A stretch of 7,786 bases of DNA from an uncultured Clostridium sp. (GTDB lineage: Bacteria; Bacillota_A; Clostridia; Lachnospirales; Lachnospiraceae). The stretch covers positions 1 through 7,786 of the forward strand of contig USQV01000033.1 of NCBI GenBank assembly GCA_900556965.1, in the 5' to 3' direction. The notes under the pieces are model-generated. The model did not search any database, was not told where the DNA came from, and saw only the letters and a list, made by a program, of their open reading frames with translations. Each line of letters opens with the position of its first letter. Within the stretch, counting starts at the first letter, position 1. Both the position numbers and the translations under genes were made by a program. Below are positions 1 to 6,460 of this stretch, piece by piece.

Positions 1-125
<125 letters not shown>

Positions 126-131
126 TCAGAC

Positions 132-1694
132 TTATTCAGTATATTTTCTGTTGTAAACCTTCCATGTAAGAGCCCACTGTGCCGGATCGTCCATATTGGA
201 CTCATCCACCTGATGGGTAACACTTCTGTGCGGAGCAGTCTTAATAACCTCCGGATTCTCGTGTGCTTCCTTAAATACATACTTTAAGGTTTCAATATAT
301 TCGTCAATATCCTTCTTTGAAGGAGTTTCTGTCGGCTCCAGTGTCATCGGCTCAGGCAGATAGAACGGATGGTGGGATGTCCAATAATGCAAACCGAAGT
401 CCATCATTCTTCTCTGAATATCCAGTGTACCGATTCCTGTCGCCTTCTCTAAGTTCTCCAGAGAATAACGTGCCTGCTCCACTCTCTGGTTGTTGCCGTT
501 CTCATAGTATGCGGTAACATCCGGAAGCTCCATCAGCTTCTTAAACAGATAGTTATTATTAAGAACCGCTGTCTTTGCAACCTGATATAAGCCGTTCGGT
601 CCAAGGCTGCGGATCCAGCAGTATGCCTTTAATACAACCTCGGCAACGCCGTACCACTCTCTTACCTTTCCTACTGCACACGGGTTGCTGCAGCTCTCAT
701 AATCGAAGAAATATTTTTCTCCGTCGAAGCCTACCAGCGGAGCTGGAAGATACTTAACAAGATCCTTCTGAACACCTGTTGCGCCGCAGGCAGGGCCGCC
801 GCAGCCGTGAGGTGTGGAGAATGTCTTATGAAGGTTGAAGAAGCAGATATCAAATCCGGCATCTCTTGCTCTTGTAACACCCAGAAGGCCGTTAGCATTG
901 GCCTGATCATACGCACAGAGACCTCCGATAGAGTGAACGTAATCTACAAATTCCTTTACATGACCGTTGTATACACCGGTATCCTCCGGGTTCGCAACGA
1001 TATATCCGGCGGTCTTCGGGCCGCAAGCTGCCTTTAACTGCTCCAGATCCGGAACACCTGTCTCTGGATCCGGCTGTAAATAAATGATCTTAAAGCCTGC
1101 TACATGAGGAGCAGCCGCATCAGACGGATGAGAGTAGATCGTTGTGATGATCTCATCTCTGTCCTCACCTTTATCTTTAAAGTATGCGCGGATAACGGAG
1201 GCCATGGTCAGGATACCCTGAGAACCGCCGCTGGGCTGGAAGGTGAAATGATCCATTCCAGAGATCTCGCACATATACTTATCTGTTTCATGGAAGATCT
1301 TAAGAATACCCTGAACCGTATCCGGATCCTGCAGCGGATGGTACTCGCGGATCAGGTTTGCAAGCTGATCGTTTACCTTCGGGCTGTACTTCATCGTACA
1401 GGTACCCTGTCCGATCTCGATGTTCACATCTGCCCCCAGCGTCTGCTGAGCCAGTCTGGAATAGTGACGGAGCACACGGCTCTGGGACATTTCCGGAAGA
1501 TTTAATTTTGTGCTTCTGGCCATACCGGCAGGAATTGCTGCAGCTCCTTCAACTTCTTTGGCAATCTCTTTATCCGGTTCACCTACCAGGATACCGCGCT
1601 CACCGGGAGTGCTTAATTCATAAATGATCGGCTCGTCCCATTTTGCCTGATGGAAACCGGTTCTAACCTTCGATGATCTATCTATTCTTTTCAC
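132..1694 (-). CDS. Glycine dehydrogenase (decarboxylating) subunit 2-like protein, divergent P-protein C-terminal half
   Basis: A 520-residue fold-type I PLP enzyme related to GcvPB, the half of the glycine-cleavage P-protein that carries the PLP lysine. The expected lysine is K290, in NLHKTF. Other family landmarks are GTCTMKYSPK (97-106), YDQAN (262-266), the C-terminal LEPTET (452-457) and NPEVIKTAPH (480-489). Several motifs differ from canonical GcvPB as I know it. The AHGTNPAS block is replaced by SHPSDAAA (188-195, histidine kept), QPAAGAHGE by QPSGGSQGI, YDGANLN by YDQANAN, and the glycine-rich PHGGGGPGSGP by PHGCGGPACGA. The length is slightly above the usual 480-490. Translation starts at a GTG (1694-1692) preceded by AGAAAGGA; the in-frame context offers no better start. 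The gap to the upstream GcvPA-like gene is 19 nt, so the two are co-translated partners. Family membership is firm. Glycine as the substrate is doubtful, so I withhold the symbol gcvPB. Confidence 0.9.
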   Translation of the reverse strand: MKRIDRSSKVRTGFHQAKWDEPIIYELSTPGERGILVGEPDKEIAKEVEGAAAIPAGMARSTKLNLPEMSQSRVLRHYSRLAQQTLGADVNIEIGQGTCTMKYSPKVNDQLANLIREYHPLQDPDTVQGILKIFHETDKYMCEISGMDHFTFQPSGGSQGILTMASVIRAYFKDKGEDRDEIITTIYSHPSDAAAPHVAGFKIIYLQPDPETGVPDLEQLKAACGPKTAGYIVANPEDTGVYNGHVKEFVDYVHSIGGLCAYDQANANGLLGVTRARDAGFDICFFNLHKTFSTPHGCGGPACGATGVQKDLVKYLPAPLVGFDGEKYFFDYESCSNPCAVGKVREWYGVAEVVLKAYCWIRSLGPNGLYQVAKTAVLNNNYLFKKLMELPDVTAYYENGNNQRVEQARYSLENLEKATGIGTLDIQRRMMDFGLHYWTSHHPFYLPEPMTLEPTETPSKKDIDEYIETLKYVFKEAHENPEVIKTAPHRSVTHQVDESNMDDPAQWALTWKVYNRKYTE

Positions 1695-1713
1695 GATATC
1701 ATTCCTTTCTGCA

Positions 1714-3102
1714 TTACAGCACTGCTTTAAGAGCTGCCGCTAAAGTATCAATGTCTTCTTTTGTGTGAATCTCTGTTACACAGTAAAGTGCGGACTGTCC
1801 AAGCTTCGGGAATTCGCGGGACAGGTCTTTACCACCAAAAACTCCTTCCTTAAGGAGTGCCTTATTGATCTCGGCAACCGTCTTTCCTGTTGCTGTGAAA
1901 TCAACGACGAATTCCTTAAAGAATGCGGACCCCAGAGCATTTGCCTTCACGCCCGGAATTTCATTTAATTTCTTTACCGCATACTGCGCGTTAGCCATGA
2001 TGATCTTTCCGACTTCTTCCATTCCCTTCGGTCCCATGGTTGCCAGATATACTCCGGCTGTAATGCCCCACAGTGCGGACTGTGTTCCTACATACTCCTT
2101 ACCATGTTCTCTGTGATGTCCGAAAGAGGTTCTGTCATAAGCAACATCACCAAATCCATATTCGCCCGGCTCAGAGGTCGGTGCGATACCGAACAGACGG
2201 GACGGGAATTCCATTACATACTTTTCTTCATCTCTTGTTGCCATAAAGCCGGACTGACCGCCGCCATAATACATGTGGATTCCAAGAGGCTGCAGATCTC
2301 CGCATACGATATCCGCACCGTAAGTCGGCGGTGTTGACAGAACGCCGAGAGAGATCGGATCTACGCCGACAAGACTCAGGCCTCCTGCCTCATGGATCAT
2401 GTCAGAAATCTTCTGTCCGTTCGGCTCAATAACGCCCAGATAACCCGGGTTCTCAAAGTATACGCCGATAGAATCCTCATTGATCTTGGATTTTAAATCT
2501 GCGAGATCAAGATGTCCCATGCAGTCACATTTTACTTCTACAAGGTCAAGACAGCATTCCGCATAGTTTTCGATCACCTTTTTCTTTTCCGGATCCATAT
2601 ATTCCGGTACGAGAAGTGTCTTGCGGCCTGTGATTCTCTGGGCCATGCGTGCAGTAGTGGCCGCAGCCTGTGCCCAGTCCATAGTCGGTACGTTTACTAC
2701 GTCCATATCAACAAGCTCTGCAACCATACTCTCATATTCAAACAGGGACTGGAAACGGCCTTCATCGTTATAAGGCTCTCCGCCGTAGGCTGTTAAAAAT
2801 TCGCCTTTTCCGTTGATCTCGTCGCAGATAGCCGGAACATAATGCTGCCAGCAGCCTGCGCCAAGGAAGTTCAGATTTTTCTTGCAGTCGCTGTCTTTAG
2901 AAAGAACACGCTCTACATGTCTTCTTAATTCATATTCGGAGCCAAATGCCTCCGGAAGATTCATTTCATTTTTTAACTTTAAAAGCTCCGGGACGTTTTT
3001 ATGGAGTTCTTCTAAGGAACTCATCCCGATTTCCTTAAGCATTTCTTCCTGCACATCCGGCACTGAGTTCGGTATGTAAGGATGGCTTTCAAATCCCTTC
3101 AT
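1714..3102 (-). CDS. Glycine dehydrogenase (decarboxylating) subunit 1-like protein, divergent P-protein N-terminal half
   Basis: A 462-residue homologue of GcvPA, the partner half that completes the P-protein active site with GcvPB. Family signatures are the N-terminal YIPNSVPDVQEEMLKEIG, NFLGAGCWQHYVPA (78-91), EFLTAY (101-106), the FEYESMVAEL block (121-130), GDLQPLGI (268-275) with GGxxGFMATR (281-290), and the C-terminal GVFGGKDL...CVTEIHTKED (420-450). The length is near the family norm. Compared with canonical GcvPA as I remember it, TAYTPYQPEISQG becomes TAYGGEPYNDEGR (104-116), the SMYDGATA motif becomes TMDWAQAA, and the ATSNICTNQAL segment becomes KEYVGTQSAL. These changes fall in regions expected to face the substrate or the carrier protein. 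The ATG at 3102 has a strong AGGAGG 9-10 nt upstream. It lies 75 nt after the dehydrogenase stop and 19 nt before its partner. It is very likely an obligate heteromer with the next gene. Confidence 0.9.
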   Translation of the reverse strand: MKGFESHPYIPNSVPDVQEEMLKEIGMSSLEELHKNVPELLKLKNEMNLPEAFGSEYELRRHVERVLSKDSDCKKNLNFLGAGCWQHYVPAICDEINGKGEFLTAYGGEPYNDEGRFQSLFEYESMVAELVDMDVVNVPTMDWAQAAATTARMAQRITGRKTLLVPEYMDPEKKKVIENYAECCLDLVEVKCDCMGHLDLADLKSKINEDSIGVYFENPGYLGVIEPNGQKISDMIHEAGGLSLVGVDPISLGVLSTPPTYGADIVCGDLQPLGIHMYYGGGQSGFMATRDEEKYVMEFPSRLFGIAPTSEPGEYGFGDVAYDRTSFGHHREHGKEYVGTQSALWGITAGVYLATMGPKGMEEVGKIIMANAQYAVKKLNEIPGVKANALGSAFFKEFVVDFTATGKTVAEINKALLKEGVFGGKDLSREFPKLGQSALYCVTEIHTKEDIDTLAAALKAVL

Positions 3103-3159
3103 CTGTTTCTTTCCTCCTGTATTTTGATTATAAATTGTTCAGAATCCATTTGACGGATA

Positions 3160-3172
3160 CGCCATATCGGCG
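3160..3172 (-). repeat. Small stem-loop between dehydrogenase and GcvPA-like genes
   Basis: CGCC-ATATC-GGCG can form a 4-bp GC stem a few bases after the dehydrogenase stop codon, within the 75-nt intercistronic gap. No U-run follows it, so it is not an intrinsic terminator. It could be an mRNA end-protecting or processing element, or chance. Confidence 0.3.
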
Positions 3173-3177
3173 AAGCA

Positions 3178-3975
3178 TTAAGCGATTCCGCCGCCGTCTA
3201 CGACAAGAGCTGCACCTGTTACCCAGCTTGCAAGATCACTTGCAAGGAACAGAACTGCGTTTGCGATATCTTCCGGCATACCGATTCTTGCCAGCGGTCT
3301 GCTAGTTCCGCAATCCTTTAAGTAATCATCCATCTGTGCGTCACCGGCCTTAACAACGCCTGTCTGTCTTCCTTCATCACGCAGCATTGCTGTATCGGTA
3401 TCTCCCGGGTTTACACTGTTTACACGGATATTCTGTGGGCCGTGGTCAATTGCCATTGCTCTTGTCACATTGACGATACCACCCTTAACCGCACAATAAG
3501 CAGCTGCCTGATCTCCGCCCTTTAAGCCCCAGCCGGAACCGGTGTTGATGATGCTGCCGCCGCCTGCTGCTGCCATTACCGGAATTACATGCTTGGAGAA
3601 TAAGAATAATCCCTTAAGTCCGACATCGAGAACGAAATCCCATTCCTTTTCGCTCAGATCTGCAATCGTCTTTCTGACCGTAACACCTGCATTGTTATGT
3701 AAAATATCGATTCTTCCGTAAGTATCAACGATTGCTTTTACTGTTTCCTCAACCATTGCCTCATTGGTTACATCGCAACGATAGAATGTTACGTCACGTC
3801 CTGCATCACGGAGCTCTTTTGCCTTTTCCTCTCCCTTGGGGCTGACATCGACCATGGCGACCTTTGCGCCATACGCGCTTAACAGTTCAACTACGCCAAG
3901 ACCGATTCCTGAGCTTCCTCCTGTAATAACCGCAACTTTTCCTGTTAAATTTAACGGATCCTTCTTTACTAACAT
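3178..3975 (-). CDS. Short-chain dehydrogenase/reductase (classical SDR), NAD-type
   Basis: A 265-residue classical SDR with the full motif set. The cofactor-binding TGGSSGIG is at 18-25. An acidic residue closes beta-2 (MVD, D43), which favours NAD over NADP. NNAG is at 94-97. The catalytic residues are S147, Y160 and K164 (YCAVK), and the PGDTDT segment follows from 190. The C-terminal end WVTGAALVVDGGGIA is typical of the family. The frame is open to 4182, but ATG 3975 is the right start. AAGGAGGA sits 6 nt before it, homology begins there, and the sigma-54 promoter at 4065-4080 would start transcription near 4054, downstream of the longer alternative start. It is the first gene of the leftward operon. 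The likely reaction is NAD-linked oxidation or reduction of a hydroxyl/carbonyl on the operon's substrate or product; the substrate cannot be read from sequence. Confidence 0.92.
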   Translation of the reverse strand: MLVKKDPLNLTGKVAVITGGSSGIGLGVVELLSAYGAKVAMVDVSPKGEEKAKELRDAGRDVTFYRCDVTNEAMVEETVKAIVDTYGRIDILHNNAGVTVRKTIADLSEKEWDFVLDVGLKGLFLFSKHVIPVMAAAGGGSIINTGSGWGLKGGDQAAAYCAVKGGIVNVTRAMAIDHGPQNIRVNSVNPGDTDTAMLRDEGRQTGVVKAGDAQMDDYLKDCGTSRPLARIGMPEDIANAVLFLASDLASWVTGAALVVDGGGIA

Positions 3976-4039
3976 AATTTTTCCTCCTTGCGATAGTAAT
4001 ATACTGTTTTTAATGTTATCCGGCATCTCTTTCACCGGT

Positions 4040-4055
4040 GTCAGATGGTTCTGAC
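4040..4055 (-). other. Stem-loop at predicted 5' end of the SDR operon mRNA
   Basis: GTCAGA-N4-TCTGAC is a perfect 6-bp inverted repeat with a 4-nt loop. The predicted start of the sigma-54 transcript is near 4054, so the message would begin with this hairpin, as 5'-stabilising stem-loops do. The role is inferred from position only. Confidence 0.4.
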
Positions 4056-4064
4056 CTATTATTG

Positions 4065-4080
4065 AGCAATTCCCATGCCA
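4065..4080 (-). promoter_or_regulatory. Sigma-54 (-24/-12) promoter for the SDR/P-protein-like operon
   Basis: On the minus strand the sequence reads TGGCATGGGAATTGCT. This matches the sigma-54 consensus TGGCAC-N5-TTGC[AT] with one mismatch and the exact GG-N10-GC spacing. Transcription would start about 12 bp past the -12 GC, near 4054, giving a leader of about 80 nt before the dehydrogenase ATG. A sigma-54 activator is encoded immediately next door. Confidence 0.87.
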
Positions 4081-4210
4081 AATCGAAATGTATTTATATT
4101 TTTTATTCATTTTTTTCAAAAATATGCTTATATTACAGGAATTTTTTATTTTCCCGCCCGCCTCTTTCCACCTGTTTTTCACCTATATTCCATCTGTAAT
4201 TCAAAGTTTA

Positions 4211-4286
4211 TTGTCATTTTTTGCTTCTATTCCATGTCATTTGGCACAGCTTTGTCAAATGGCAATGTTCTTTGCCACTATTGTCA
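4211..4286. promoter_or_regulatory. Candidate activator-binding cluster (left UAS), TTGYCA half-sites
   Basis: TTGTCA occurs at 4211, 4252 and 4281 and TTGCCA at 4272. The segment 4260-4277 is a perfect inverted repeat, TGGCAA-N6-TTGCCA. Two near-copies, TGTCATTTGGCA (4235-4246) and TGTCAAATGGCA (4253-4264), lie 18 bp apart. The cluster core (4252-4286) is about 170-210 bp upstream of the leftward -24 element, a usual place for a sigma-54 activator site. Similar half-sites recur upstream of the other sigma-54 promoter. Its right edge nearly touches the activator gene's own -35 box, so autoregulation is possible. Confidence 0.6.
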
Positions 4287-4293
4287 TTTTCCA

Positions 4294-4322
4294 TTGTCTT
4301 TCCAAATTGTCTATGCTATAAT
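4294..4322 (+). promoter_or_regulatory. Housekeeping sigma-A promoter of the activator gene
   Basis: TTGTCT (4294-4299), a 17-bp spacer, then a perfect TATAAT (4317-4322) with an extended -10 TGC just before it. The expected start is near 4329, leaving a leader of roughly 148 nt. This promoter type fits an activator made constitutively at low level while its targets depend on sigma-54. Confidence 0.82.
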
Positions 4323-4328
4323 CACACC

Positions 4329-4477
4329 AATCTATGATGCCAATCCCATGATATGCGAATATTGGATAGGATTGTGGGAGTGCGTAGCACGGAACAATCC
4401 GCAGGCATCAAAATCGAGGGCTTTTGCCCCCGATATCAATCTATTGTTTCAGTTTTTTCCGCTGAAAGGGGTTTATT
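4329..4477 (+). promoter_or_regulatory. Structured 5' leader of the activator mRNA, candidate cis-regulatory RNA
   Basis: A closing stem TGATGCC (4335-4341) with GGCATCA (4404-4410) would start about six bases into the transcript. Inside it, GGATTGT (4369-4375) pairs with ACAATCC (4394-4400), enclosing GTGC-GTA-GCAC (4380-4390) across an internal GGGA/GGA loop. The 5' part offers ATAT-GCGA-ATAT (4351-4362, a GNRA loop) or CCAAT/ATTGG as competing helices. A second hairpin follows: ATCGAGGGC-TTTT-GCCCCCGAT (4413-4434, one mismatch). A third, TTTCAG/CTGAAA (4447-4467), overlaps the start of the ribosome binding site AAAGGGG (4465-4471). I compared it by eye with the glycine, THF, ZTP, TPP, FMN and c-di-GMP classes and see no match. 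The hairpins are visible; a regulatory role is inference. Confidence 0.5.
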
Positions 4478-6214
4478 ATGAAAAATCTCGAAGAAATACG
4501 GCCATCCGTTGAACGCTTTGTCACCGCTGTAAGCAATTCCCTACGGTTAGAGGTTGCAGTATTTGACAGCAATTGCCAGCTTTTTTTCTGCACTCCTGTC
4601 TATTTAAAGAAAAAGGGGCGAACCGTGCATACTCCCTCTCTGCGGGAAGTCATCGAAAACGAAAGCGTCCTTGTCAATACGCCGGGAGAGATGGCCTCCT
4701 GTGTCGGCTGCCGCTTTAAGGAGCACTGTCCGTCAACGATCGATATCCTCTGCTGTATCCGTGCCGATACCAATGTTGCCGGAGTCCTTGCCTTCACCTC
4801 CTTCACCAAAGAGGGGCAGCGACGCATATCCGAAAACACCTCGGTTTACCTGAATGCGATCACAGAAATGGCAAACCTGTTCGGCGGCCAGATCCTTTCG
4901 ATCTCAGGCGGACGCGGACCTGCAAATCTCGATTCCAATCTTATTCCCATTATGGAGCTCTGCGAACAGCCTGTTCTTCTGACAGATGCCCATGGTGTTA
5001 TCCTCCAGTATAACCAGCTGGCTGCAAACCTGCTTAAGATTTGTGATATCACCTCCTCCTCCCTATGGCAGATCTTTCCGTCCGCCGTGGTAAAACGTAT
5101 CATGGAAGGAAACGATCTGTTTGAAAAGAGCGTAACGATTGCGAACATGGCAACAAAGATCTCCACCCGTGCTATTCTTGTCGATGGACAGATCACCGGA
5201 TTTTTTATCCGTATCTCCGACGATCTTAAGGAATTATCCAAAGAAAATCGATATTTTGAAGGCATTATAGGAACAAGTCCGGCGATCATGGAAGTCCAGC
5301 GGATGATACGCCGGATTGCAAACAGCCCCTCGCCTGTCCTTATCACGGGAGAAACCGGAACCGGAAAGGAGCTGATCGCACGGGCGATCCATGAGCAGAG
5401 CCATCGAAATAAGTATCCCTTCGTAGCGATCAACTGCTCCAGCATTCCGGAAAGCCTGTTTGAAAGTGAGCTTTTCGGCTATGAGGAGGGCTCCTTCACC
5501 GGTGCGAAAAAGGGCGGTAAGCTTGGTAAGATCGAAATGGCCCAGGGCGGCACTTTGTTTTTGGACGAGATCGGAGAGATGCCGCTATTTGCCCAGCCCA
5601 AGCTTTTAAGGATCCTGCAGGAATATGAGTTAGAGCGTGTCGGCTCCAACAAAAAGATCCATCTCGATATCAGGATCATCGCAGCCACCAACCGAGATCT
5701 GAATGATATGGTCGCTGAAAAGAAATTTCGGAGCGACCTGTTTTACCGGATCAATGTGATCAATCTGAAGCTTCCGTCCCTCCGTACCCGCCGGGATGAC
5801 ATTATCCCCATAGCAGAAAACTATATCCGGAAGCTGAAGCTGAAAATGAATACTCCGCTTACCTCCATCTCACCGGAGGCCGCTGAGATCCTTTTGAACT
5901 TTGACTGGCCCGGAAATGTGCGCCAGCTCCAGAATATAATTGAATATGCCGCTAATCTCTGTGAAACAGATACTCTCATGCCAAGTGACTTCCCTGAGGT
6001 CATGAGAATATGTTCTGAAACTGCAGTTTATCCGTCCTCCGGCGGAAAATCTGCCGCATCCGGCAGCTCCGATAAGGAAGATCGGCTTCGTGAGCTTCTG
6101 GAAAAGTACGGTTACACGCTGGAGGGGAAGAAGCGAATCGCTGCTGAGTTAAATATCAGCCTGCGTACTCTATACCGCCGGATCGGGCATTTACAGGAGC
6201 AGACAAAAAAATAG
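4478..6214 (+). CDS. Sigma-54-dependent transcriptional activator with cysteine-rich sensor and PAS domains
   Basis: A 578-residue bacterial enhancer-binding protein. Residues 1-140 form a sensory domain of GAF/PocR-like appearance with a cysteine set C75-x2-C78-x5-C84-x7-C92, plus C93, C33 and C38; this could hold a metal, Fe-S cluster or redox switch. A PAS-like segment follows (about 153-255). The AAA+ domain (about 262-490) has Walker A GETGTGKE (291-298), the sigma-54-contacting loop GSFTGA (338-343, serine replacing the usual alanine), Walker B TLFLDE (359-364), sensor I AATNRD, the arginine-finger region FRSDLFYRIN and WPGNVRQLQN. A Fis-type helix-turn-helix closes the protein (about 536-572). 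ATG 4478 has AAAGGGG 6 nt upstream. It lies between two genes preceded by sigma-54 promoters and is their obvious activator. There is no receiver domain, so the signal is probably a small molecule or redox state. Confidence 0.95.
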   Translation: MKNLEEIRPSVERFVTAVSNSLRLEVAVFDSNCQLFFCTPVYLKKKGRTVHTPSLREVIENESVLVNTPGEMASCVGCRFKEHCPSTIDILCCIRADTNVAGVLAFTSFTKEGQRRISENTSVYLNAITEMANLFGGQILSISGGRGPANLDSNLIPIMELCEQPVLLTDAHGVILQYNQLAANLLKICDITSSSLWQIFPSAVVKRIMEGNDLFEKSVTIANMATKISTRAILVDGQITGFFIRISDDLKELSKENRYFEGIIGTSPAIMEVQRMIRRIANSPSPVLITGETGTGKELIARAIHEQSHRNKYPFVAINCSSIPESLFESELFGYEEGSFTGAKKGGKLGKIEMAQGGTLFLDEIGEMPLFAQPKLLRILQEYELERVGSNKKIHLDIRIIAATNRDLNDMVAEKKFRSDLFYRINVINLKLPSLRTRRDDIIPIAENYIRKLKLKMNTPLTSISPEAAEILLNFDWPGNVRQLQNIIEYAANLCETDTLMPSDFPEVMRICSETAVYPSSGGKSAASGSSDKEDRLRELLEKYGYTLEGKKRIAAELNISLRTLYRRIGHLQEQTKK

Positions 6215-6220
6215 CTCCTG
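6194..6220 (+). terminator. Possible weak hairpin spanning the activator stop codon
   Basis: CAGGAGC (6194-6200) and GCTCCTG (6214-6220) form a 7-bp inverted repeat around the TAG stop at 6212-6214. The loop is 13 nt and A-rich, and only TTTG follows. It is a poor intrinsic terminator but the only perfect inverted repeat at this gene end. Confidence 0.3.
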
Positions 6221-6221
6221 T

Positions 6222-6280
6222 TTGCCACATTGTTGACTGATCTCTTTATGGTATTGCCATAAATTGTCAAATACGTGTCA
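6222..6280. promoter_or_regulatory. Candidate activator-binding cluster (right UAS), TTGYCA half-sites
   Basis: TTGCCA occurs at 6222 and 6254, TTGTCA at 6264, and a related GTGTCA at 6275, with 10-11 bp between the last three. TTTATGG-N5-CCATAAA (6245-6263) is a perfect 7-bp inverted repeat centred here. TTTGCCACATTGT at 6221-6233 closely resembles TTTGCCACTATTGT at 4271-4284 in the other control region. The cluster is about 180-240 bp upstream of the rightward -24 element. Confidence 0.6.
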
Positions 6281-6460
6281 ATAAATGATCCCTTCCGGAA
6301 AAGAGTGGGGTTTCTTCTCCTCCCATCCTCCGACTATAGATTTTTCTTTTTTGTTCTTTTGCCTGTATTTACTTTTCCTATAAATGCGAGCATTTTGCAC
6401 AGTTTGTTTTGTATGATTTGTTAAGTATTTTTCTCTTTAAATATTATTTATTTTGATATT

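Larger units (their letters stand above)
3976..4477. other. Divergent intergenic control region, 502 bp, no gene
   Basis: This spacer separates the leftward dehydrogenase operon from the rightward activator gene. It holds, from left to right, the dehydrogenase ribosome binding site, a stem-loop at the predicted leftward transcript start, a leftward sigma-54 promoter, an AT-rich stretch (about 4085-4205), a cluster of TTGYCA half-sites (4211-4286), a rightward housekeeping promoter and a structured leader. Open frames crossing it have no homology features and no ribosome binding site that I can see. Confidence 0.85.

Noticed and set aside
1692..1703. ATG-ATA-TCG-TGA mini-frame overlapping the GcvPB-like GTG start
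   Set aside because: Its ATG lies directly on the Shine-Dalgarno sequence, too close to be used; probably chance.
317..3079. Plus-strand open frames opposite the GcvPA- and GcvPB-like genes
   Set aside because: Shadows of well-supported minus-strand genes; no domain signatures or start signals.
3976..4182. N-terminal extension of the dehydrogenase frame up to an upstream ATG at 4182
   Set aside because: It crosses the sigma-54 promoter and predicted transcript start, has no SDR homology, and ATG 3975 has a strong ribosome binding site.
4242..4256. TGGCACAGCTTTGTC as a rightward sigma-54 promoter for the activator
   Set aside because: The -24 half is good but the -12 half is one base too close and lacks TTGC; a clean sigma-A promoter lies just downstream.
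4260..4277. TGGCAA...TTTGCC as a rightward sigma-54 promoter
   Set aside because: GG to GC spacing is 11, one more than tolerated; it reads better as the perfect inverted repeat of an operator.
4329..4440. Glycine, THF or ZTP riboswitch in the activator leader
   Set aside because: Expected because of the pathway, but I could not find the conserved core sequences of these classes; kept only as an unclassified structured leader.
4075..4512. Open frames on the plus strand across 4075-4512 and 4088-4321
   Set aside because: Phe/Ile-rich composition reflects AT-rich intergenic DNA; they cross regulatory signals and have no ribosome binding site or family features.
6303..6350. Intrinsic terminator after the activator gene (GTGGG/CCCAT hairpin then T-rich DNA)
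   Set aside because: The stem is short with wobble pairs and a 10-nt loop, and the T-run begins about 15 nt after it.
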